NCBI RefSeq assembly: GCF_026212465.1
Contig: NC_080048.1
Span: forward strand, 22,145,232 to 22,209,231
Source: Amaranthus tricolor
Lineage: Eukaryota > Streptophyta > Magnoliopsida > Caryophyllales > Amaranthaceae
Length of the DNA: 64,000 bases
Direction of reading: 5' to 3'
Shown: positions 40,079 through 51,729 of the stretch, one piece after another
Numbering within the stretch: position 1 is the first letter of the stretch
How the letters are laid out: each line of letters starts with the position of its first letter
Notes under the pieces: model-generated
The model's input: only the letters and a program-made list of their open reading frames with translations
What the model was told of the DNA's origin: nothing
Database searches by the model: none
Translations under genes and position numbers: made by a program

Positions 40079-41958
40079 AAAACTCACTTAATAATTGGAA
40101 GAGAATAAATCTTACTAAACCGTAGTTTGTGGTAGCAGTGAAACACTTGTAAATGCCTCTTTTTGTGCTTAAACAACCACAAAAATGTTATCTAACCAGC
40201 ACACCAAAAACAATGTAAAGAAGCTAAGAATATTCAATAGGGGGCTCGAATGAGAACCCTATGAGTAACAATAAATGACTTTTTCAAAGCTTTAAACTAT
40301 GCCTACACTTGTGCTCCTTTATCAACCCTATACTTCAGCTAAAATTTTACCTTTTACCACAACCATTAGTGAAATATTAGTTACACACACAATAAAATAC
40401 TCCTTTTTCACAAAACAAGTCAATTAGTCCGATAACACTTACAGGATTAGGGTATAACAATGTATTATTACTTAAGTGCTATTCCAATTTGCAATGGGCT
40501 TGGAAGAATTTTAAACATTTAGGAAAGAAAAAGAAGCTTACATGGAAGAAGAAGAAGAAACATAACGTTCACATAAAGTATCATAGTTGTCAAAATGGAA
40601 AATAAAATTTCACAAGTGTCATATCTTAAGTAATTTGGTAAAAATAACTATAGTGTTAATTGATTTTATTTTAAAGTACATGTAGATGTATACAATATAT
40701 TTCAAGATTAACTCATTCTAAGTCTTTTGGGAAGAAGGGGAGGAATTTATTTAATATGGCTTACGTCAACCTTAAACATGCCTAAGGTATATTATTTGAC
40801 GATCGATGTTTTTAATACGACTTCACTCAAGCTATGGTTACCAATAGCTTCAATTATCACTTTAAGTTCTCGTTTATTTGATTTAGCTTAACTTCATGTT
40901 TAAATGCACCGAATATTTTTATTCAATCACTACTTTTTTCTTTTCATGAGTAAATAAAATTGATATTGATTATCAAAATATATATTTTTGTATATATGAA
41001 TCATGAAGTATGCTATTTTGAATATATAATTATGCCAAAGAAATATTTTACATATATCATGAAGAATATTTTACTTGATACTAATGGAATATTTGATAAT
41101 TTTTGTTGAATATTTATTTATTTTGATCATTGAATTTTTGGCAAGAAAAAAATTAACTATGGTTGTGACTTGTGTCATTGAAATTGATACATCATCATAC
41201 ATACTAATAAAAATGTTAGAAAATGGCAAATATTATCTTCAGGGAGCCTTGACAAATAAAATTATTTTAGTAGATGATAGTTAATTATATAACAATATTT
41301 ATCTAATTTAAAATCTGATTATTCTACTAATTTTTATTATTACTATTCTTAATACCTAATTTAGAATGTGATTATTTAATGGAATGAAAAAGTGATATAT
41401 TTAATAAATAACTTTTTAAAAAATTAGTATTTAATTTATGTTTTAAAGAAATCATGTATTCATTAAATTTAATCACGATAATATATACTTGTATGTTTCT
41501 TTAAAGGTATACTTTTATATTCCATACTCATCTATTTGTGAATAATGACTAATACATCACATATTAGAGCATTTTATTATTTCGAAACACTCATACAACA
41601 GCCGAAAATTAAAGGATTTAACCCAAATGAATTTTGGGTCGTGATATTTTCATCATTTAGGGCTTTGCATAAGTAGTGGTGAAATATAATAATTAATTAT
41701 TTTTGTGCATTTTTAACAGAATCTCAAGTATAACTCTCAACCCCTTAAATAAATACTAAGAATACAATAAATACTATTATTGTTGCTTTTAGAAAAGAAA
41801 ATTAATGCTAGTTTAGTATATTAGTACATATATTTGATGAGGTTTATATCTAAGAATCTATAGAAACATACAAATATTAAAATAATTTTGTAATATGAAA
41901 TTTTTTTTAAAAAAATATATATAAAAAATTAACATAGAAAAGCTGTCATTTCTTGCAG
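40079..41958. other. Rest of WSD intron 1, no gene seen
   Basis: AT-rich intron sequence without recognised protein similarity. A 69-codon open frame at 41075-41284 matches nothing known to me and is not called. The segment ends in a pyrimidine-containing acceptor, TTTCTTGCAG, at 41949-41958. Confidence 0.5.
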
Positions 41959-42031
41959 ACCGTCAACGATATTCTTTTTGGAGTCATATCTTATGGGCTT
42001 TCGAAATATTTAGACATTCGGACATTTGGTG
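41959..42031 (+). CDS. WSD: WSD O-acyltransferase, exon 2
   Basis: A 73-nt exon starting in phase 0 after acceptor TTGCAG. It encodes TVNDILFGVISYGLSKYLDI and four more residues (RTFG), leaving one base for the next exon. The ND-x(3)-G motif is the second conserved signature of WSD proteins, following exon 1 directly in family alignments. Donor is GTATAT at 42032, after GGTG. The following intron is only 85 bp. An alternative donor GTGGTA three bases earlier would keep the same phase and drop one residue. Confidence 0.75.
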
Positions 42032-42116
42032 GTATATATAACTTTATTTTTTGTGTATCAACTTTTATAGACAACAATATTTTACTAGTATGATATAAAT
42101 TGAATGTATGGGCTAG

Positions 42117-42184
42117 CTTTACAGGAAGGTCTTCAAATTACGGGGTTGGCCATGGTGAATTTAAGGAAGCAACCTGGCTTGCAG
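42117..42184 (+). CDS. WSD: WSD O-acyltransferase, exon 3
   Basis: A 68-nt exon after acceptor GGGCTAG. Its first two bases complete the split codon from exon 2 (GCT, Ala), then LQEGLQITGLAMVNLRKQPG and LQ follow. The stretch from EGLQITG to RKQPG is a strongly conserved WSD block. It ends in phase 0 at CAG before donor GTATAT (42185). The nearer TTTACAG would give the wrong reading phase, so the upstream TAG acceptor was chosen. Confidence 0.75.
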
Positions 42185-42309
42185 GTATATTTTTGTTAAG
42201 TTATTACAAGACTTAAAATATGAAATGTTTGCTTATTGATATTAATTGAAATAGTGGGAACAAGATGTATTTTAATTTTCATAATATAACTATTTCATTT
42301 TGTTTAAAT

Positions 42310-44427
42310 TGTGCCTTGAGTCTAAGACTTATGTGGGGGCAATTGGATTAAAAGGCTTAGTATGGTGAGTAGTTGGGGAAAATGTGGATTATAAACGAGG
42401 TTAAGGAGTAGCTTAAAAGGTTGTAATCTAGGGGTTAAATGTTGATTTTACTTTAGCGTAGAACGATTAAAGAGGAGTCAACTTTTGTTTCTTTCTTGGA
42501 TGAGTCCTAATCAAACATAGTTTATAAACACTCTTAATTAACTTTACACAAGTATAGTGGTAAATAGGGAGTCGATCCACAGGGAGACGACTTGTGAGAC
42601 TTAGGGCCTCTTTAGGTGTTGGGGGATCATGCAATTGAAGATTGATAGGGAACTAGACTACAACTACAACTACAACTACAACTACAACTATAGAAATAAC
42701 AAACAAAGAAGAATCATGATGGGATTAACTCACTTGTGATGGCTATCCTATGGTAAATGTTTTGATTTCATTTGGTTTGATTGGAGAGAAATGGAACTCT
42801 ATAAATAGTGATCCGATCCAGGATCAGGCTTGGGATCACCTTCGATTATATCTTCCTCCTCACTCTTATGAGTAAACACAAGAGAATCGGGCAACAAAAG
42901 TCCGTTGTTCATCAATCCTCCCCTACTTTCGTAGGCGAAGGGGAAAACTCTTAGTTGAAGGGGCAATTGTAAGATTCAACTCTCATTGATCCATTGCACC
43001 CGACTCCATTCATTGGGTAAGGGTTTAGGTTATTCCAGGACCCAACCTTCGTTAGCCTCCCAAAAGAAACCATGGCAATCCTCAAGCAATGGATGGAGCA
43101 ACCCTTTTACTAAGTCTCCATTCAAACCAATATCAACCAATATTTCATTATTATCAAGCCATCAACAAGGGTTGGGGTTAACTAACTATTCATTAATCAA
43201 CATCACAACTAACGAAATCATCAACAACAATTAAATCTATTCTAGCACCAATAACTTAAAAATGAACATGACAAAAGAAATAATCAAGAAAGATAGAGAA
43301 ATATTATAAATCAACTCAAATCAAGAAATAAATAATAAAATAATAAAATAATAAAATAATAAAGGATTAGAAGTTACACACAAAATATAAATATGATTAG
43401 AGAAATGAGAAAAAACCCATATATATCCTTAACCACCATGAAAATAACTTTAATCTTCAAATAAATACTATCAATGGATATAAATAAGAAAATCTAACCA
43501 AAATAAATTATAAAAATAATATCTTAATGGAAGAAATTAAATTAATATAATAAAAACTAAGAAAATAAAATCAGGGTTCATGGGAGTAAAAAGGGAAAAA
43601 GAGAACGAAAGAACTAAGAAAAAGCTGCTGCCCTATTCTGTTCGATTGCTTCTGTTCTCGAAAATCTGTTTTAAAGAGGTTTTAATTCCTCTAATTGGAC
43701 CTGAGATGTTAAATATGATTGGCTCTGATACATTATAAAATGAAAGTATTGTCTCAGCTGGTCAGAGGCACTGTTGCTCTACTAAAAGGTAGTGAGTTCA
43801 AGACCCTTTAGTGACATTTTGCTCCTTTTTGCTCCATTTTGTGCTGCTGCAGTTTCTGACCATCAGCTGTTATGGTCGTTCCATGTGGAACGATCAATCG
43901 TTCAACTTGCTGTCTTCGAAGCTCATGTTCATTAATTGTTGTCATTTTGCAAATATTATAACTCTTTCTTTAGAACTCCGAATTCGACGTTTGACCGGTC
44001 GATTCGAAGCTCACGAACCCAACTTTTGATATTTTTGCTTGGGTTGGACTCCTTTTTACCTCTTGGCCTAATTTCTTCCTCGGTTTTGATTCATGCCTCC
44101 TCTAAGAATTCGCGAAATTTGGGGGCATTTTTTTAACATGCTTGAACGCTCGAAAATAGGTGATCAATCTACAAGAAACAATCAACAAACATCCTACCCT
44201 ACAAAAGAGCGTAAAAACAATCAAAAAACAATGGGAATGCACGAAAACCAAGGAATAATCAATCAATGTTATGCCTTAATAAAAGGCAAAAATGAGGTTT
44301 ATCACAACTTGAACTCGGGTTTTATCTTGTTTTTAAAAGGCTTTGTTTCATAGTTTTTGAATCTGTGGTAAGTGTTAGTAATATGAATCTACAAATACCA
44401 AAACACATTATATAGAGTATCGATCAC
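42310..44427 (+). repeat. Left LTR of the outer Copia element
   Basis: About 2.1 kb. It shares with 52738-54627, in the same order: TGTGCCTT at the start, a CACAAGTATAGTGGTAAATA block (42,553 and 53,034), A-rich middle parts, a TTTTTAAAA..GACTTTG/GGCTTTG block and a GAGTATCRATC end. The GTAGTGGTAAATAGGGAGTCG-type motif with CCACAGGGAG is also common in other plant LTR families. It contains no gene; open frames at 42986-43234 and 43811-44353 are not similar to proteins I know. Confidence 0.6.
42655..42691. repeat. (ACTACA)n hexanucleotide repeat
   Basis: Six tandem ACTACA units inside the left LTR; absent from the right LTR copy, so it expanded after the two LTRs were made. Confidence 0.9.
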
Positions 44428-44439
44428 TTACTAGGTAAT

Positions 44440-44584
44440 TGAGAGTTAATGGGCAGCTTAGAACATTAATGGATGTTAGGAATCTTTTGGGATGGATGAA
44501 GAATCTGATCTTCTTGTATATTCTAGAGATAAATGGATGTAGGAATAGTTGTGAAGGGAAGCATGATTGTAAGGTTCAAGGTCT
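44440..44584 (+). pseudogene. Outer Copia: GAG-pre-integrase fragment, part 1
   Basis: Encodes LMDVRNLLGWMKNLIFLYIL and continues to GKHDCKVQG, matching the Copia block that precedes the integrase zinc finger (consensus like LxDVRYVPxLKxNLISLGxL..KVxxG). It stops where the inner element begins and resumes after it at 49,640. The frame is still open over this short piece. Confidence 0.65.
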
Positions 44585-44589
44585 ATTAT

Positions 44590-44932
44590 TTATAACAGTA
44601 GCTATGGTAGCAAGTATGATAAGCGAAATAATGGAGACACACTACAACAAATATATTATGTTGAAAGAAAGAAATAGAGCAAGAAGGAAACAATATTACA
44701 ATCAATGCCTTTCGTGTATCAATTAGCAATAGTACAATAGAAGGAGAGCCTATATATACAATGTATAGTAGCTCATGTAACAACCTTAATAACCGTCAAG
44801 AATCCTATACAATGCTAAGGAGAAATGGACAAAATAGCAAAACAACATTGTAACAAAAAATATGAAAGTACTAATTACATTTGGCCATCATACAAAAGGG
44901 GAATAACAAAAATACAAAGTATATATTTATCA
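44590..44932 (-). repeat. 3' LTR of the inner Copia element
   Basis: 343 bp, aligns over its length with 49286-49639. By eye the two LTRs differ at roughly 10-12 % of positions, plus a 12-bp block present only in the right copy, so the insertion is not recent. The open frame at 44586-44783 is LTR sequence, not a gene. Confidence 0.85.
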
Positions 44933-44944
44933 TCTCCCCTCAAA
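44933..44944 (-). other. Polypurine tract of the inner Copia element
   Basis: Minus-strand TTTGAGGGGAGA abuts the TG start of the 3' LTR, the position where plus-strand DNA synthesis is primed in LTR retrotransposons. Confidence 0.75.
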
Positions 44945-45200
44945 CTTGGAAGGAGTGTGCATGCCAAGTTTGGTGAGAAGATTAAGGAACTGAGTAAATG
45001 GGAGAACTTTAGTAAAGACATCTATGAGCCGAGAAGTAGAAGGAAGATAAGTCAATTGTAGAAGACCTTCCAGAACTTTTTTCTCTGGTAAAATGATAGT
45101 CAACTTCAATGTGTTTTGTACGCTCATGATAAATCGGATTCTGAGCAATATGGAGAGTTGACATATTATCACAATGAAGAGTCACAGGCTTTAAATTTGT

Positions 45201-45899
45201 TCAATCAAGTTCTTCTAATAAACAAATGACCCAAACCACCTCAGCAGAAGCATTGGCCATATATTGATACTCAGCTTTGAAGGATGAATGGGAGACAATA
45301 GCTCGTCTCTTGGATTTCCAGCTGATAGGGGAGTGTCCAAGAAGAAGAAAAAAATCAGAAATGGATCTTCGAGTATTAGAGGAAGAAGCCCAATCAGAGT
45401 CAGAGTATGCCTGGAGAGTAAGTGAATCTGAAGCTACGAGTAAAATACCCTGACCAATAGTAGTGGATAGATAACAAAGTGTATGTTTAAGTGCCTGAAG
45501 GTGATGTTCACATGGATGTTGCATGTGTTGACTCAAGGCTTGTACAGAATAGGAAAGATCAAGACGAGTGTGCGTTGAGAAATTAAGTTTCTCAACAAAA
45601 CTGCGATAAAGGGTAGGATTAGATAAAGGAGTAGAGTCATTGATGGACATTTTGAAGTTTAAAGGGAGAATGATTACGTGAAACTTAAGATTAGAAGAAG
45701 TAGAGTCACGAATGAGTTCAGTTGTGTACTTGCATTGTGTGAGAACCACACCTTTATTATAATATGAGGCTTCAATGACCAAGAAAAAATTCAACCATCC
45801 AAGATGCTTAGTGCTGAAACTATGATGTGAATGACACTTCAGTTGAGAATTAAATGTAGGATTGTCACCAGTTATTATAATATAGTCAACATAGTCCAC
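45201..45899 (-). pseudogene. Inner Copia: end of RT and RNase H
   Basis: One open frame of 232 codons. At its start it reads DYVDYIIITG where Copia RT has YVDD(I/M)(I/L)ITG: the second catalytic Asp is replaced by Tyr (codon at 45882-45884 on the minus strand), which should abolish polymerase activity. It continues through the RT thumb region (LDLSYSVQALSQHMQHP) into RNase H with AYSDSDWASS, the SWKSKRR block and KAEYQYMA, and ends in VWVICLLEELD. It is separated from the rest of RT by frameshifts. Confidence 0.85.
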
Positions 45900-46019
45900 A
45901 ATAGTAATGGAAGTGGAGTCTTGTAAGTAAAAAGGGAATACTCCAGCTTGGAATGAGAAAAACCTTGAGAGAATACTGAATGATTAAGTTTAGAGAACCA
46001 TTGACGAGAAGCCTACTTG

Positions 46020-46640
46020 AGACCATTCTTTAGCTTACACACCATATTAGAAGGTTGTTCCATGTCTTCTAGAATTTTCATATACACATCCTCACGAAGG
46101 TCACCATGTAAAAAGCGTTGTTTATATCTTGTTGATGAATAAACCAATTCTTTGATGCGGTAAGAGCTACAATACAACGAACAGTTGTCATGCGAACAAC
46201 AGGGGAAAAAGTTTCCAAGAAATTATTGCCATATTCTTGGGTGTATCCTTTGACTACCAAGCGAGCCTTATATCGTTCCAAAGAACCATTTCATTTTATT
46301 TTCACTTTGTATACCCACTTGCATCCAATGGTTTTCTTGTCAATAGGAAGAGGAACTATTTCCGAAGTATGATTATCTTGAAAAGCTTTTAGTTCAAAGT
46401 TCATAACTTGAACTCAAAAAGGGTCCAAAATAGCCTGTTTGTAGCTGGAAGGCTCAACCCATTGAGACTGAGATAGTAACCTATTCTGATGTGATGAAGG
46501 CAAGGAGTTAAAACAAACAACATTACACCAATGTGCAGTAGAGCAAATAAAATCTTAAAGGTGAGCAAGTGCTTTATGTGGCCTAGAGGATTTACATGGA
46601 GGCAAAGAAAAAGTGGATTGAGATAAATCAATAATTAGAG
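46020..46640 (-). pseudogene. Inner Copia: reverse transcriptase N-terminal part
   Basis: Minus-strand fragments in shifting frames: a cKWVYKVK-like block around 46,300-46,330, then ERYKARLVVKGYTQEYG, FLETFSPVVRMTTVRCIVAL and HQQDINNAF (46078-46281). The catalytic first Asp motif is degraded (usual QxDVxNAFLHG reads QQDINNAFYMV). The polypeptide is cut by stops on both sides. Confidence 0.8.
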
Positions 46641-46644
46641 GAAT

Positions 46645-47922
46645 GCCTAGTGAAGTGTTATCAAGGATGAGAGAGTTAGAAGAAGAAGCTAGTGTAGGAG
46701 ATAAAGAAGTGGTAGTAATTTCAGAAGAATGGCTAGGTGTATGTGAAAAAGAAGGTGGCGATTGGGAGTAGTATGAGAAAATGAAGGTGACACATCATAT
46801 GTGGGGGTAGGTGTTATTACAGGGAGGTAAAATTTGGAAAGTGGATTGTTGGGAGGTGTGGAAAAGTGGTATGGAAAATGGTGTTCTTGAAAAGAAACAT
46901 CTCTAGAGATAGTGATTTTGTTAGTAGTAGGGTTATTTTGTAGGTTTTTTTGTACCAAAAACATAGCCTATGAAAATGGATAAATCAGCTCTAGGATGTA
47001 GTTTAAGTTTAACTTGTTTCTTAGTGGAAACAAAACATAGACAGCCAAAAGACATGAAATGAGAATTATTAGGAGCTTGGCCATAAAGTTTCTTATAAGG
47101 ACAAATATTATTTATACAAGATAAAGGTATGCGATTGATGATGTAAATAGTGATTTTGATGCATTCACCTCAAAATCAAGTGGGAAGATTGGATTGAAAA
47201 GCTAATTCTCTAGCAGTACGTAGAAGATGTCAGTGTTTGCTTTAACAACCCTGTTTTATTGAGGGATATCAACACAAGATTTTTGGTGAAATTTTTCTTT
47301 GTTAAGGTATAATTGTAGGGCTTTACCTTCACAAAGTTCTTTGGTATTATCACTCCGAATAGATTGGATGTGGGTGTGGAATTGCGTTTATAGACGCATA
47401 AAATGTTTAAAAAAGGAAATGGACTAATCTTTATTTTTCATTAAGTAAATCCATGTTGCTCTACCAAAATCATCAACAATGGTCAAGAAAAAAATGACAT
47501 CCATCATGAGTAACATGCGTATAAGGACCCCATACATCAAGATGAATTAAGTGAAAACATTTTGTTGTCTTAAAAGAGCTAGATGGAAAAGCTATTCTGG
47601 TTTGTCTTGAAGTAGGACAAATGATAGATATGGTAGACTCATGTACTTTATTTACATCAATGTCAGGAAACAAAAGCTTCATTTTGGAAAAAGGTAGGTG
47701 ACTTAATCTAAGATGCCACAACTTAGCTAGATCAATATTTTTGACAGATTGTTTAGAGGACTGTGCATTGGACAATTTACCTAGAGTTCTTGTCTTTGAA
47801 TGGCCCTGAAGGAGACATTCGCCATTAGTAAAAACAATTGTAGAGCAAACATCAGTGCATAATTTAGGCACAAAAATTAGACTAAACTGAAGGGTGGGAA
47901 CATATAGAACATTTTTTAGCAC
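46645..47922 (-). pseudogene. Inner Copia: integrase region
   Basis: Starts with the GAG-pre-integrase zinc-finger part LWHLRLSHLPFSKM (47473-47922), where the usual C-x2-C ends as CPTS so that the second Cys is lost. HLDVWGPYTHVT marks the first catalytic Asp of the DDE core. The frame then shifts; LTIVDDFGRATWIYLM, TRELAFQSNLP, YKKLYGQAPN and LSIFIGYVFGTKK blocks follow to about 46,930, and a Pro/Thr-rich linker with SRDVSFQEHHFPYH continues to about 46,690. At least one stop falls before the second Asp block. Confidence 0.8.
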
Positions 47923-47925
47923 AAT

Positions 47926-48162
47926 TTAATCCATTAAAACAACATCACCATAAATATCAACCACCACTTTGCGTCCATCAGGAAAAGTAACACTATGCTT
48001 TGGATGATTAATTTTTTTAGTAAAGAGAAAATAATCCAAAGAATTGCACATGTGGTCAGTAGCACCATTATCAACTAATTTTGATGTAAGAGATTTGGAA
48101 AGAAAACATAATTTACCAGCAATATTAGTCGAGTGAGAAGGATCTTCAAGATTCAGAGGCAT
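47926..48162 (-). pseudogene. Inner Copia: aspartic protease region
   Basis: Contains LVDNGATDHMC in place of the Copia protease consensus DSGATDHM; the Ser after the catalytic Asp is Asn. Downstream FPDGRKVVVDIYGDVVL corresponds to the protease flap region. The frame ends at a stop directly before the integrase frame. Confidence 0.8.
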
Positions 48163-48314
48163 ATCAACATAATCATTTTCTTTTTGTTTGTTCCAAAAGG
48201 TTATTTAGTTTTTTAGTTGTTATACCAAGATCTTGCTTGTCTATTTTTTCTTCATCATCATAAACACATCCAACAAACTTCTTATGCTTGAAACCAGGTG
48301 GGTAGCCATTGAGC

Positions 48315-49205
48315 TTAAACACCTTTCAATAGAATGGCCAAAAACTTACAATGTTCACAAAAATATATGGCATGTCTTTTGGAATCATTATTAGCATAGG
48401 GTTTGCTGTAAGAAGAGGTCGAAGACTGCTTATAATGTTTATTGTGTGACAAACGTCTATCATGAAAATCTCTCTTGTTAGCAGCAAAAACCATGGAATC
48501 ACTAGAAGGTGTATTTGGCTTAGATATTTCCTTATGCTTCTTTTCGTGTTGAAGCATTCGATAGGTTGTGGAAATCTTTGGTAACTCGGGCAGCATTAAG
48601 ATATTTGTTTTAATTGGACGATATGAATCATCAACCTTCACCTGATTAAGCGTTGGTTCTGTTGAAGCTTCAACATCTTTTTGGTTAAACCGCATGAACA
48701 TCTATGACAATCACAAGTAGGTATAGGATTTAAGTTGTCAAATTTCAAATTGACTTAACTTTTGTAAAATACTAAGCAATACTCATGTTATTTTCTTGAG
48801 AAATTTTAGAAAGCTCTTTATGTAAAGAATAGATTTTTGTAGAAGTTAAGGTATCAAACCTTTCCTCAATGTTACTCCAGAATTCGTATGCAAATGAATA
48901 ATACATAACACTCTTAGCTATCATTTGATCCAGAGATGCTATCAACCAACCGATGAACATATTATTACACTGTTCCTATGCTTTCTTGTTAGGATCATCA
49001 TCTTGAGGATTATGTAGACTTCTATCTACAAAGCACAACTTATTCTTAGTAATGAATCATATTATCATTGATCATTTCCAGTCTCCATAGCTACTCCATC
49101 AAAGACTATGTTTACAAGTTTTAGATTATCATGATATGAAGGATGTAAATGGTGAAGAAATGCAGGATTTTGTGTTGAATTAGTGTGAGAAGTAGTATTA
49201 TCCAT
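48315..49205 (-). pseudogene. Inner Copia: gag
   Basis: Begins at ATG 49205 with MDNTTSHTNSTQNPAFLHHL, breaks near 49,080, and goes on as FIGWLIASLDQMIAKSVMYY with FWSNIEERFD and KIYSLHKELSKISQ (48772-48960), the UBN2-type Copia gag domain. A further frame (48315-48701) covers the C-terminal gag with only one recognisable zinc-knuckle half (CEHCK). At least two frameshifts or stops separate these parts. Confidence 0.8.
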
Positions 49206-49273
49206 GAATCAAAAAATCAAAAAAAAAAGGAAAGAATCAGAAAAAAATTGAAGAACTGATTAGGACCTAATCT

Positions 49274-49285
49274 GCTCTAATACCA
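49274..49285 (-). other. Primer binding site of the inner Copia element
   Basis: Minus-strand TGGTATTAGAGC directly follows the end of the 5' LTR (TTATCA). It matches the tRNA-iMet-complementary site TGGTATCAGAGC at 11 of 12 bases. Confidence 0.85.
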
Positions 49286-49639
49286 TGATAATAGTAGCTA
49301 TGATAGCAAGTTGCTGCAATTATGATAAGCAAAATAATGGAGGCACACTACAACAAACATATTATGTTGAAAGAAAAAAATAGAGCAAGAAGAAAACAAT
49401 ATTGCAATTAATGCATTTCGTGTATCAGTAAGCAATAGTACAATAAAAGGAGAGCCAATATATACAATGTGTAGTAGCTCATATAACAACCTTGATAAGC
49501 TGTCAAGAATCCTATACTATGCTAAGGAGTAAAGGAAAAATAGCAAAACAACTTTGTAACTGAAAAGATGAAAGTGGTTATTACATTGGGCCAACATGTA
49601 AAAGGGGAATAACAAAAATACAATGAATATATTTTATCC
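49286..49639 (-). repeat. 5' LTR of the inner Copia element
   Basis: 354 bp, starts TGATAATAG on the + strand. It carries a 12-bp block (TTGCTGCAATTA, near 49,311) absent from the other LTR. The right end reads TTATCC followed by the ATTAT target duplication. Confidence 0.85.
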
Positions 49640-50340
49640 ATTATGCGGTTGGAAAATGTCTCCACTAGTTAAATGTTAGTTATGATACTAGACTTTAGTA
49701 CTTGAGAATTGTTTACATGGTGTAGTAAGGGGTGTTTGGAGGGAAGAAGCTTGGGAATCTCTCAGTTCATGAACAATGTCATTTTAGCAAGTGATAAAAG
49801 GATAGTTTAAGGTCGTTGTTCATCATAAAGGGAATACTTGATTACATACATTCAAACCTAGGTGGTCTATCTAGTAAGACCTCTTTTGGTTATTGTAACC
49901 ACCTACTTACTTACAGTGATGACTACTCAAGAAATGTTTCTTGTTACTTCACTATAATAAAGACTATAGTAATATGTGTCTTTGAAAATTGAAAGAAAGG
50001 GATTGAATAGAGAATTGATAACAACATCAAGACATTGAGGATCGAATAAGCTTAAAGTTTGTTGCTAAGGGTTTCTTAGTGTTCTCCAATTACGGGATTG
50101 TTAGGCATCTTACTTGTGTGGGTAGGCCCAAAAAAATAAATGCGGCCGAGAGGATGACCAAGGAATTATTGGAAAGGGCAAGACTCTTGTCGAATGATGT
50201 AATATTTGGTATGTAATTTTGGGCTAAGGCATATTCCAAAATGTGGTACTTGGTCAACTGTCTCCATACACCATAGTAACCTGTAAGGGCCATCAAGAGA
50301 TATGGTTTAACTTGTTGCTTGATATATTTAATTTGAAAAT
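49640..50340 (+). pseudogene. Outer Copia: integrase
   Basis: Resumes the pre-integrase/integrase relic interrupted by the inner element: DTRL..YLRI..YM (zinc-finger His region degraded), HSNLGGLSSKTSFGY (first Asp of the core replaced by Asn), DDYSRNVSCYF, FENWKKGIE, NNIKTLRIE, then NAAERMTKELLERARLLSND (50138-50197; NGVAERMNRTLLERAR in active elements) and FWAKAYSKMWYLVNCLHTP. Numerous stops and shifts. Confidence 0.75.
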
Positions 50341-50829
50341 ATTTTGTTATCCAACATAAATATATGTGAGTGAAGCGATATAAAATGTATTTTCATGGAC
50401 TATGAATTGAGTGTAAAGGGATGTAGCGTGTGGTAAAAAAATTTAGTAGAATAATAACTTCTGGAGATGTTATACTTGATTAACCAATTATGCTTGCTCC
50501 TGGTGTGGATTTTTTTCATTACAATTTAGGTTCAATACAAGATGTCTATGAGAAGGTGGAGCTTCTAAAATCTTTGGGAGCTCTTAGTGTTGAGAATGGT
50601 GAAATCATTATCTCTTAATGTGCAATGATCTTAAAATGAAGTCTACTAAGACGTAAATTGAGGAATTTTATTGTATACATAGCCTATGCACTCACGTTTG
50701 CAAGTGAGATCAAAGACACGGATGATCTTAGCCCACATAAGAATCAATTACTTTAATAGTTAGAAGTGAGTGACTTGGAACTATTAAGTAACATACGGAA
50801 TCTCTTGACTAGAATAAAACTTAGTCCAT

Positions 50830-51600
50830 TATGAAAGCTTGAAAAAAAAAACAAGTGGATTTCTAGGGTGCAAATGGATTTTTAAGACGAGATAAGGATC
50901 ATTGAATGATGTTGGCTCCCTCTAAAATGCTTGAGTATTTTTAAAGGCATACTCTAAAATTAAGGCATTAATTTTCATGAGTTGTTCTCTCCAATTGTGA
51001 AACATTTTTAATTAGAGTCATATTAGCTTTGGTGGGGATGGAGGACTTGGATTTACACTAGTTGGATATTAAAAGAAGATGTTTATCCATAGGGAATTAG
51101 AGGGTTAAAGATACATAAAGCAACCCGATGAATTCAAGATGATATGTAAGCAGGACTATGGGTGTTGCTTAGAGAGTTTTGTTTACGATTTAAAAAAATC
51201 TTAAAGATAATGGTATAGGATACTTGATTCCTTCATTATAGCTCATAGTTTTTTACGTAGCTCTTTATAAATATGTTTGTACGATGGATACAAATATGGG
51301 GTCCTTTTTAACTCATGTTATATGTAGATAATCTGTTGGTCGTTTATAGTAACATGCTTGAGGTGGAGGCTTTAAACAAGCTTTTGTCGAATGAGTTTGA
51401 CATTAAAGATCTTTATTAAGCAAATAAATACTTGGTACTATGATTGTATTAGGTTGGGAACAATGTTGATATCTTAGTCAAAGGAGATACATTAAGAAGG
51501 TGCTACAACGCTTCTTTATAGAATGTGAAAATTTTTTTCTATGCTCCTTATTCTTTACTTCATGCTCTCAAGATATGTTTGTCTACAAACCAACCAAGAA
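50830..51600 (+). pseudogene. Outer Copia: reverse transcriptase
   Basis: In-order but frame-shifted RT blocks: GCKWIFKTR near 50,870, EGERIYMKQPDEF-like text near 51,090-51,140, YDLKKS and WYRILDSFIIAHSF near 51,185-51,255, YVDNLLVVYS at 51321 (YVDD with the second Asp changed to Asn), NKLLSNEFDIKDL, KYLGTMI and YLSQRRYIKKVLQRF to about 51,520. Dead by stops and by the catalytic change. Confidence 0.75.
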
Positions 51601-51729
51601 GTGCATAGTCTGATGTATGCTATAATGTATTCTAGATCAGGCATTGCTCAAGGTTTGAGTATGGTGAGTATGTATATGAATAACCGGAAGAAGCGGCATT
51701 AGAATGTGGTGAAAATTGTTGTCAAGGTC

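Larger units (their letters stand above)
44590..49639 (-). mobile_element. Inner Copia retrotransposon, minus strand
   Basis: A 5.05-kb element with two LTRs (44590-44932, 49286-49639), a primer site complementary to initiator tRNA-Met (minus strand TGGTATTAGAGC, 49274-49285) and a purine tract (minus strand TTTGAGGGGAGA, 44933-44944) next to the 3' LTR. LTR ends read TGATAA..TTATCA, with a G-to-T change at the left edge and A-to-C at the right. ATTAT at 44585-44589 and 49640-49644 is a likely target duplication. Order on the minus strand is gag, protease, integrase, RT, RNase H, as in Ty1/Copia. Several stops and shifts make it non-autonomous. It sits inside the outer Copia element. Confidence 0.9.

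Noticed and set aside
41075..41284. 69-codon open frame in WSD intron 1
   Set aside because: No recognised similarity, biased AT-rich composition, and it lies inside an intron.
42113..42184. Exon 3 starting at the TTTACAG acceptor (42124)
   Set aside because: That start would not match the one-base phase left by exon 2; the GGGCTAG acceptor (exon from 42117) gives the conserved EGLQITG reading frame.
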